Origin: Planctomycetota bacterium
GTDB lineage: Bacteria; Planctomycetota; UBA1135; GCA-002686595
Assembly: GCA_022447405.1 (NCBI GenBank)
Contig: JAKVCE010000152.1
Span: 1-5,818, forward strand
DNA: 5,818 bases
Direction of reading: 5' to 3'
The notes beneath the pieces are model-generated. The model saw only the letters and a program-made list of their open reading frames with translations. It ran no database searches and was not told the DNA's origin. A program made the translations under genes and the position numbers. Shown one piece after another: positions 1-5,599 of this stretch (position 1 is its first letter; every line of letters begins with the position of its first letter).

Positions 1-1
1 G

Positions 2-232
2 TCTCCCTTCCTCGCGATCGCTGGCGTCGTGCTCGGGTTCATGAGCATGAAGTCCGCCAAGAAGGGTCTCGCGATCACGGGCATCATCACCTCTGCGATC
101 TCACTGGTCTTGGCGCTCCTAGCAGCCTTAGGGCTCGCCTTCCTCGTCAGCGAAATGGAAGAGCAAGGCGTCACCTGGGACGAGATGATCGAAGAGGCCG
201 AGCAGCAAGCAGAAGAAGCCGAGGGGCGCTAA
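2..232 (+). CDS. DUF4190-like small membrane protein, C-terminal part (5' end outside window)
   Basis: The reading frame is open from base 2 to a TAA at 230-232 and continues past the left edge, so the true start is not visible. An internal GTG at 29 is unlikely to be the start because similar sequence continues upstream of it. The 76 visible residues begin with the end of one hydrophobic segment (LAIAGVVLGFMSM), then a short basic turn (KSAKKG), then a second long membrane helix starting GLAITGIITSAISLVLALL. The pattern 'LAIAGxVLG - basic loop - KGLAIxGI' is what DUF4190-type two-helix proteins show. The protein ends in a soluble, strongly acidic Glu/Gln-rich tail (EEAEQQAEEAEGR) that may be helical. 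No enzymatic residues are visible and the family has no assigned function; location in the inner membrane is inferred. It converges on the ATP-grasp gene, and the two stop codons overlap. Membrane topology is well supported; the family call is moderate. Confidence 0.72.
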   Translation, partial: SPFLAIAGVVLGFMSMKSAKKGLAITGIITSAISLVLALLAALGLAFLVSEMEEQGVTWDEMIEEAEQQAEEAEGR

Positions 233-240
233 GCGCGCCC
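224..240. terminator. Hairpin across two overlapping convergent stop codons; candidate bidirectional terminator
   Basis: GGGCGC (224-229) and GCGCCC (235-240) form a perfect 6-bp all-GC inverted repeat around a 5-nt loop, TAAGC. A G-U pair between 223 and 241 could extend it in the + transcript. The TAA of the left gene (230-232) and the TAG of the ATP-grasp gene (complement of 229-231) both lie inside it. No T-run follows on the + side; on the - side the next bases are only mildly T-rich (CTCGGCTTCTTCTG). It is therefore not a textbook intrinsic terminator, and short GC stems also occur by chance at this base composition. Confidence 0.4.
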
Positions 241-1104
241 TGAGCCCAGGATCGCGTCGGCGAAGACCTCCGCCGCTGCTGGGTGATGCTGAAAGAAGAG
301 CATCGGTTCGATGACCTCCAGCTCGTTGACGAGGGGCGCTCCCTCGTCATCGAACAAGAAGTCGACGCGCGCGTAGAGCGGCGACCCCTCCCCAGGGGCG
401 ACGCTGAGCGCGCGCTGTGAGATCAAGACGAGCGCGGGGTCCGTCTCGATGAGGTGGTCCCGCCCGCCGTGCGCGTCCTGGACGCGGTAGTCCCCCGGCA
501 CCGCGAGCTTCTGAACGGAGTGCGTCGGCTCGCCCTCGATGAGCATCACCGAGACCTCGCCCTCTGTCTCCACCCGCGAGAGGTAGGGCTGCAGCATCAT
601 CGCCTGAGCTTTGAGGCGCTCGTTCAAGAACGCCTCCGCATCACGGACGCTCGCATCGCCATCGCGGAGCCTGAAGGTGTCGCTCGCCACCGCGCCCACG
701 AGCGGCTTGATGAGCCCGGAGCTCCAGCTGCGCTCGCTCATCACGGCCGCCAGGTCCGCCGTCTCGCCGCGCTCGAACCAAGCCGTCGGCGCCACCGGCA
801 CGCCCGCCGCGCCCAGGTCCTTGAGGTAAGACTTCTCGCTGTTCCAGCGGAGGACCTCCACGGAGTTGTGGAGCCGCGTGAGCGACGCCACCCGCGCAGC
901 CCACGCCAGGAAGCGCTCCCGCTTGCGGTGATAGGTCCAGGTGGTGCGCACGACGACCACGTCATAGGAGGCCCAGTCCACCCCCTCGTCCTCCCAGTCC
1001 GGGCGCTCGAAGTGCGCACCGCGGGCCTCGAGGGCCTCCCAGAGGGGGCGCTCGGTGAGCACGCCCTCGTGCTGCTCGGGGCAGTCAGCGAGGGCGATCT
1101 TCAT
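229..1104 (-). CDS. ATP-grasp domain protein, DcsG/RimK-like
   Basis: This is a 291-aa cytoplasmic enzyme of the ATP-grasp fold, which ligates a carboxylate to an amine or similar nucleophile through an acyl-phosphate made from ATP. The N-terminal domain has an alternating strand ending VVVVRTTWTYH (about residues 49-59), then RWNSEKSYLKDL (86-97; K91). The ATP-grasp core has LIKP (K133, likely ATP-binding), MLQPYL (170-175), the VETEGEVSV strand, HSVQK (195-199), YARVDF (R246, D248) and NELEVIEP (260-267; E261, E263 and E266, candidate Mg ligands). Order and spacing match the ATP-grasp proteins related to DcsG, the O-ureido-serine cyclo-ligase of cycloserine synthesis. No other cycloserine gene is present, so the substrate is unknown. 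The start at 1104 gives MKIALADCP, where family members usually begin. ATGs at 1113 and 1119 and a GTG at 1167 (AGAGG eight bases upstream) are alternatives; no convincing ribosome site precedes 1104. The stop overlaps that of the convergent left neighbour. Confidence 0.88.
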   Translation of the reverse strand: MKIALADCPEQHEGVLTERPLWEALEARGAHFERPDWEDEGVDWASYDVVVVRTTWTYHRKRERFLAWAARVASLTRLHNSVEVLRWNSEKSYLKDLGAAGVPVAPTAWFERGETADLAAVMSERSWSSGLIKPLVGAVASDTFRLRDGDASVRDAEAFLNERLKAQAMMLQPYLSRVETEGEVSVMLIEGEPTHSVQKLAVPGDYRVQDAHGGRDHLIETDPALVLISQRALSVAPGEGSPLYARVDFLFDDEGAPLVNELEVIEPMLFFQHHPAAAEVFADAILGSGRA

Positions 1105-1147
1105 GGGTCTCATAGGCATGGCAGCAGTCCAGCTGTCTCCCGCTATC
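1105..1147. promoter_or_regulatory. Short divergent intergenic region, presumed promoters for both directions
   Basis: These 43 bases separate the preferred starts of the ATP-grasp gene (- strand) and the PSCyt1-DUF1553 gene (+ strand). Both operons must be started from here or from promoters lying inside the opposing coding sequences. I see no convincing -35/-10 pair on either strand and no Shine-Dalgarno sequence just upstream of the ATGs at 1104 or 1148. The only small palindrome noted is CAGCTG at 1130-1135. The regulatory role rests on position alone. Confidence 0.3.
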
Positions 1148-4100
1148 ATGGCGACTCGGAGTTCCACCTTGGAAGCCTCTTACGCACTCTCCCTCCTCCT
1201 CGCCATGGCGCCCGCCGGGGATCCCCCGCTGAGCTTCGACCGGGACGTACGTCCCATCCTCTCGGACAACTGCTTCGAGTGCCACGGGCCCGACACGAAC
1301 AAGCGCGAGGCCAGGCTCCGCCTCGACCGCGAAGAGGGCCTCTTCCGCGAGCGCGGCGGGGTCCGCGTCATCGCTCCGGGAGACCCCACGGAGAGCGAGC
1401 TCTTCCTGCGCATTACGGAGGAGGACGCGGACTTCCGGATGCCCCCGGCTGAGTTCCGCCACCGCCTAGAGGACAGAGAGATCGAGACCATCAGGCGCTG
1501 GATCTCCGAGGGCGCGGAGTACGAGGCGCACTGGGCCTGGAGCCAGCCGACCCGCCCGACGCCGCCTGCCGTCCGTGACGAGGCCTGGATCAAGAGCCCC
1601 ATCGACCGCTTCGTCCTCGCCCGCCTCGAGGCTGAGGGCGTCACCCCCTCGCTGCCCGCGGACGCACGCACCCTCGCCCGCAGGCTCTCTGTCGACATCA
1701 CCGGACTGCCTGCTCACCACGAAGACGTCCTGCGTGTAGAGCGCGGTCAGCTCGACGAGGCCGCCTATATTGACGCGCTGCTCGATTCGCCGCACTACGG
1801 AGAGCGCATGGCCCAGCACTGGCTGGACCTCGTGCGCTACGCCGACACCGTCGGCTACCACGGCGACCAGGAGTGGCGCATGTGGCCCTACCGCGACTAC
1901 GTCATCCGCTCCTTCAACGAGAACAAGCCCTTCGACGAGTTCACCCTCGAGCAGCTCGGCGGCGACCTCTTCGAGGAGCCGACGATGTCTGACAAGGTGG
2001 CTGCGGGCTACAACCGCCTGAACATGGTCACCTTCGAGGGCGGCTCCCAGCCGAAGGAGTACCTCCTGAAGTACGCGGCCGACCGCGTGCGAAACTTCTC
2101 CACCGTCTGGCTCGGCTCGACCGTGGGCTGCGCCGAGTGCCACGACCACAAGTTTGACCCCTACGCGACGAAGGACTTCTACCGCCTCTCCGCCTTCTTC
2201 GCAGACATCGAGGAGGTCGGCGTCTTCACGCGCTTCCAGGACGGCGTCGTCCCCCCGCAGATGCGGGTCATGTCTCCCGAGCAAGAGGCTGAGCTCGCCG
2301 CCCTCGCCGAGGAGGTGGAGCGGCTGCAGATTGAGCTCGACCGAGACGATCCGGCGCTCGCCCTTGAGCAGTCCACGTGGGAGGAGGGCGCACGAGCCGA
2401 GGCGACGGACGGCCTGCGCGCACCCGTCGCCTGGGTCGATGACGCCCAGTCCAACGGCGGCAAGACCGAGGGCGCGTGGACCTTCGTGAGCGCCTCCGAC
2501 GGCGCCCCCGTGCGCTCCGGAGAGCGCTCCCGCAAGCAGACCGGCGCAGGGATCGTCCAGCACTTCTTCCACCTGTCTGAGCGGCGCGTCTCCCTCACAG
2601 AGGGCGACCGCCTCTACGCGTGGGTCCACCTCGACCCAGAGAACCCACCCAAGCAGGTCATGCTCCAGTTCCACGTCGACGGGACCTGGGAGCACCGCGC
2701 GGTCTGGGGCGAGGACAAGATCAGCTTCGGCGGCGTCGGCACCGACCGCGACGCCCACCGCCAGATGGGCGCGCTGCCCGTCACCGGCGAGTGGTTCCGC
2801 CTCGAGGTAGACCCTCTCCTGGTCGGGCTCGGCCCCGGACGCACAGTAGACGGGATGGCCTTCACGCAGTTCGAAGGCCTCGCCCACTGGGACGAGGCGG
2901 GCGTGGAGACTGAGACCCCCTCCCTCGCCTTCGGGAGCGGCGCGGGCTCTGTCCGCGAGGCCGTTCTCGCGGAGACAGGCTCACGCAGCGAGGAGCAGAC
3001 CACCCTCCTCCGCGCGCACTTCAGAGAGATCTCGCCGAGCTTGGGCGTGACGCGCAGCGCGCTCGCTCTGGCGGAGAGCGCGAAGACCACCTTCGTGGAG
3101 TCCCTGCCTGAGATGCTCGCGACCGTCGCCGTCGAACCTCGCGAGGTGAAGGTCCTCCCGCGCGGGGACTGGATGGATGAGAGCGGTGAGGTCGTGCTCC
3201 CCGGCGCCCCCGCCTTCCTCCCGCAGGGCGAGCTCGACGGCGAAGAGCGCGCGGATCGCCTGGACCTCGCGCGCTGGGCCGTCTCTGAGGCCAACCCGCT
3301 CGTAGCCCGCGCCCACGCCAACCGGATCTGGAGGCTCCTCTTCGGCGAGGGGATCGCCCGCACCCCAGACGACCTCGGGAACCAAGGCGCGCGCCCCACA
3401 CACCCCGAGCTCCTCGACTGGCTCAGCATGGAGTTCATCGAGAGCGGCTGGGACACCAAGCACCTCATCCGCACCATCGTCTCCTCCAACACCTACCGCC
3501 AGCGCTCCAGCGCCAGGCAGGACATCATCGACCGCGACCCCTACAACGAGCTCCTCGCGAGGCAGGGGCGCTGGCGTCACGACGCCGAGTTCCTCAGGGA
3601 CGGCGCCCTCGCTGCAAGCGGGCTCTTGGTGCGCGACATCGGGGGCAGGAGCGTGAAGCCTTACCAACCCGCCGGACACTGGCGAGAGCTCAACTTCCCG
3701 ATGCGCACCTGGAAGCACGGGAGCGGCGGCGAGCTCTATCGCCGCGGGCTCTACACATTCTGGTGCCGCACCTTCCTCCACCCCGCCATGGACGCCTTCG
3801 ACGCCCCCACCCGCGAAGAGTCCTGCGCTCAACGCAACCGCTCGAACACTCCGCAGCAAGCGCTGGTCCTCCTGAACGACCCAGCCTTCGTGGAGGCCGC
3901 GCGCACCCTCGCCGAGGAGCCCGCGCGACCCCTCGCCCACGGGTCGGACGAAGAGGGCGTGCATCAGCTCTGGCAGCGCGTCCTCGCGCGCCCCGCGAGC
4001 GACGTGGAGCTCCAGGAGGCCATCTCCCTCCTCAGTGATGAGCGCGCGCGCTTCTCAGCCGACGCCGACGCCGCGAGCGCCCTGCTCTCGAAGGGCGAGC

Positions 4101-4198
4101 GCCCCCTCCCCGAAGACCTCCCCGCCGACGAGCTCGCCGCCTGGACCCAGGTCGCGCGGCTCGTCCTCAACCTCCACGAGACCGTGACGAGGAGCTGA
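1148..4198 (+). CDS. PSCyt1-DUF1549-DUF1553 domain protein (planctomycete cytochrome c-like / PSD1 family)
   Basis: This is a 1016-aa exported protein of unknown biochemical role. Domains in order: a signal-peptide-like N-terminus with hydrophobic core YALSLLLAMAPA (about 12-23); PSCyt1 (about 28-125), opening with SFDRDVRPILSDNCFECHGPD and carrying the haem-c motif C42-F-E-C45-H46 and a RMPP segment whose M98 could be the distal haem ligand; DUF1549/PSCyt2 (about 152-358), starting IDRFVLARLE and ending with a second CxxCH (C328-A-E-C331-H332) in GCAECHDHKFDP; a short predicted coiled coil (376-403, E/L/A-rich); a Trp- and beta-rich insert (about 427-590); and DUF1553/PSD1 (about 705-924) with ANRIWRLLFG, TPDDLGNQG and NTPQQALVLLNDP. 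The C-terminus, LVLNLHETVTRS, is typical of the family. ATG 1148 is chosen because it places the hydrophobic core correctly. In-frame starts at 1055, 1103 and 1118 run into the opposing gene. The DUF1501 gene follows with a one-base overlap. Haem attachment is inferred from motifs only. Confidence 0.95.
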   Translation: MATRSSTLEASYALSLLLAMAPAGDPPLSFDRDVRPILSDNCFECHGPDTNKREARLRLDREEGLFRERGGVRVIAPGDPTESELFLRITEEDADFRMPPAEFRHRLEDREIETIRRWISEGAEYEAHWAWSQPTRPTPPAVRDEAWIKSPIDRFVLARLEAEGVTPSLPADARTLARRLSVDITGLPAHHEDVLRVERGQLDEAAYIDALLDSPHYGERMAQHWLDLVRYADTVGYHGDQEWRMWPYRDYVIRSFNENKPFDEFTLEQLGGDLFEEPTMSDKVAAGYNRLNMVTFEGGSQPKEYLLKYAADRVRNFSTVWLGSTVGCAECHDHKFDPYATKDFYRLSAFFADIEEVGVFTRFQDGVVPPQMRVMSPEQEAELAALAEEVERLQIELDRDDPALALEQSTWEEGARAEATDGLRAPVAWVDDAQSNGGKTEGAWTFVSASDGAPVRSGERSRKQTGAGIVQHFFHLSERRVSLTEGDRLYAWVHLDPENPPKQVMLQFHVDGTWEHRAVWGEDKISFGGVGTDRDAHRQMGALPVTGEWFRLEVDPLLVGLGPGRTVDGMAFTQFEGLAHWDEAGVETETPSLAFGSGAGSVREAVLAETGSRSEEQTTLLRAHFREISPSLGVTRSALALAESAKTTFVESLPEMLATVAVEPREVKVLPRGDWMDESGEVVLPGAPAFLPQGELDGEERADRLDLARWAVSEANPLVARAHANRIWRLLFGEGIARTPDDLGNQGARPTHPELLDWLSMEFIESGWDTKHLIRTIVSSNTYRQRSSARQDIIDRDPYNELLARQGRWRHDAEFLRDGALAASGLLVRDIGGRSVKPYQPAGHWRELNFPMRTWKHGSGGELYRRGLYTFWCRTFLHPAMDAFDAPTREESCAQRNRSNTPQQALVLLNDPAFVEAARTLAEEPARPLAHGSDEEGVHQLWQRVLARPASDVELQEAISLLSDERARFSADADAASALLSKGERPLPEDLPADELAAWTQVARLVLNLHETVTRS
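4189..4194 (+). promoter_or_regulatory. Ribosome-binding site GAGGAG for the DUF1501 gene, inside the upstream coding end
   Basis: GAGGAG lies three bases before the ATG at 4198, or five bases counted from the GAGG core, and within the last codons of the upstream gene. It is the only clear Shine-Dalgarno-like match next to a start in the window. Together with the TGATG stop-start overlap it points to translational coupling of the two genes. Confidence 0.6.
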
Positions 4199-5595
4199 TG
4201 ACGGACTCCACCAAGATCACACGCCGGGGCTTCTTCGGCCAAGCGGGCGCAGGCGTCCTCACGGGCGCGCTCTCCTCGCTCATGGGGCGCGAGGCCGCCG
4301 CCGCGGGTGGGACCCTCGGCTCCCCCCACCACGCTCCGCGGGCGCGTCGCGTGATCCACCTCTGCATGGCAGGCGGCCCGACACACCTCGAGACCCTCGA
4401 CTACAAGCCGGAGCTCGCGCGCATGCACGGCGAGCCCATGCCCGAGTCCTTCACCAAGGGCCAGCAGATCGCCCAGCTCCAGGGCGCGACGCTCAAGTGC
4501 TTCGGACCCCAGCACCCCTTCGCCTACTACGGAGACTCCGGCCAGCACATCTGCACCCTCTTCCCGAAGATCGGCGGGCACGCGGACAAGCTCTGCATCG
4601 TGCGCTCGATGCACACCGACGACATCAACCACGACCCCGCGCACACGATGATGAACACGGGCTCAGGCCTCTCGGGCAGGCCGAGCATGGGCTCGTGGGC
4701 GACCTGGGGCCTGGGCGTCGAGACCGAGGACCTGCCGGGCTATGTCGTCCTGACGTCCGTCGGCAAGGGCGGCCAGAGCCAGCCCATCGCCGCGCGGCAG
4801 TGGAGCGCCGGCTTCCTGCCGGGTCGACACCAGGGCGTCCACCTGAAGAGCCAAGGGGAGCCGGTGCACTACGTCTCTAGCCCAGACGCGGGCGCCCTCG
4901 ACGGGCAGCGTCGCCTCGTCGACGCGGTGCAGCGCTTGAACGCCAACGAGCACCAGCGCGACCCCGACCCGGAGATCGAGACCCGCCTCGCCCAGTACGA
5001 GCTCGCCTACCGCATGCAGACGAGCGTCCCTGAGCTCGTCGACCTCTCCGATGAGACGGAGGAGACCTTCGAGCTCTACGGCACCCGCGGCGGCGACGGG
5101 ACCTACGCCGCGAACTGCCTCTTGGCGCGACGCCTCGCAGAGCGCGGCGTGCGCTTCATCCAGCTCTACCACCGCGGCTGGGACCACCACGGCGGCGTGA
5201 AGCGCAGCATGGAGATCACCGCGAAGGAGGTGGACCAGGCCACGGGCGCGCTGCTCACGGACCTCGACCGTCGCGGGATGCTCGAGGACACGCTCATCCT
5301 CTGGGGCGGCGAGTTCGGTCGCACACCCATGGGCCAAGGCGACGGTCGCGACCACCACATCAAGGGCTTCTCCTGCTGGATGGCGGGCGGCGGCATCCAA
5401 GGCGGCGTCTCCTACGGAGAGACCGATGAGCTCGGCTACGCGGCGGTCAAGGACGTCGTGCACGTGCACGACCTGCACGCGACGATGCTGCACCTCCTCG
5501 GCGTCGACCATGAGCGCCTGACCTTCCGCTTCCAAGGCCGAGACTATCGACTGACAGATGTCAGCGGCCGAGTGATGCGCGACTGGCTCGCCTAG
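4198..5595 (+). CDS. DUF1501 domain protein, Tat-exported, alkaline phosphatase/sulfatase-like superfamily
   Basis: This is a 465-aa protein with a twin-arginine signal, TRRGFF (8-13), then a hydrophobic stretch (about 14-29) and an Ala-rich likely cleavage region (REAAAAGG). The DUF1501 body follows: HLCMAGGPTHLETLDYKPE (54-72), with T62 where related superfamily members can place a nucleophile; SMHTDDINHDPAH (137-149); GRPSMGSW; GWDHHGG (327-333); GGEFGRTP (370-377); GRDHH (383-387); and the end DLHATMLHLLG...FQGRDYRLTDVSGRV. The clustered Asp/His motifs are the expected metal ligands of this superfamily. Length and motif order match full-length members with no gap or frameshift. DUF1501 has no established reaction; hydrolysis of a phosphate or sulfate ester is inference from the fold. 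The partner gene immediately upstream is the standard genomic neighbour, and the ATG overlaps its stop, so the two are very probably co-translated. Tat export suggests folding, perhaps with metal, before crossing the membrane. The TAG stop overlaps the convergent gene's stop. Confidence 0.95.
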   Translation: MTDSTKITRRGFFGQAGAGVLTGALSSLMGREAAAAGGTLGSPHHAPRARRVIHLCMAGGPTHLETLDYKPELARMHGEPMPESFTKGQQIAQLQGATLKCFGPQHPFAYYGDSGQHICTLFPKIGGHADKLCIVRSMHTDDINHDPAHTMMNTGSGLSGRPSMGSWATWGLGVETEDLPGYVVLTSVGKGGQSQPIAARQWSAGFLPGRHQGVHLKSQGEPVHYVSSPDAGALDGQRRLVDAVQRLNANEHQRDPDPEIETRLAQYELAYRMQTSVPELVDLSDETEETFELYGTRGGDGTYAANCLLARRLAERGVRFIQLYHRGWDHHGGVKRSMEITAKEVDQATGALLTDLDRRGMLEDTLILWGGEFGRTPMGQGDGRDHHIKGFSCWMAGGGIQGGVSYGETDELGYAAVKDVVHVHDLHATMLHLLGVDHERLTFRFQGRDYRLTDVSGRVMRDWLA

Positions 5596-5599
5596 TCGC
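5579..5599. terminator. Hairpin across the CTAG shared by two convergent stop codons; candidate bidirectional terminator
   Basis: GCGACTGG (5579-5586) pairs with CTAGTCGC (5592-5599) around a 5-nt loop CTCGC. That is six perfect pairs, one G-U (5585 with 5593) and a closing G-C. In the - transcript the same six outer pairs form, but the 5585/5593 position becomes a C-A mismatch. Both stop codons (TAG at 5593-5595 and the complement of 5592-5594) lie in the 3' arm. No T-run follows on either side. It is a terminator candidate by position and symmetry only. Confidence 0.42.

Noticed and set aside
1055..1147. Upstream extension of the PSCyt1-DUF1553 gene to the start at 1055 (or 1103, 1118)
   Set aside because: The extra residues do not resemble a family N-terminus and overlap the ATP-grasp coding start; the signal-peptide core is well placed from the ATG at 1148.
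1132..1149. GGGAGA (- strand) as ribosome site for the ATP-grasp gene
   Set aside because: It lies about 17 bases or more from any of the ATGs at 1119, 1113 and 1104, too far for normal spacing.
454..1452. Open + frame (332 codons) across the ATP-grasp gene and the start of the next gene
   Set aside because: Arg/His/Pro/Ala-rich shadow translation without domains. The - strand ATP-grasp motifs and the + strand PSCyt1 motifs explain this DNA.
1466..2887. Long antisense open frame (473 codons) opposite the PSCyt1-DUF1553 gene
   Set aside because: It is composition-driven: opposite a GC-rich gene, stops are rare. The translation is repetitive Val/Leu/Ala/Gly/Glu with no recognisable domain, while the + strand carries clear family motifs throughout.
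2981..3964. Antisense open frame (327 codons) opposite the DUF1553 domain
   Set aside because: Same low-information composition, and it lies entirely under conserved DUF1553 sequence.
4663..5535. Antisense open frame (290 codons) opposite the DUF1501 gene
   Set aside because: Val/Ala/Glu/His-rich shadow with no domain; the + strand is conserved DUF1501 over its whole length.
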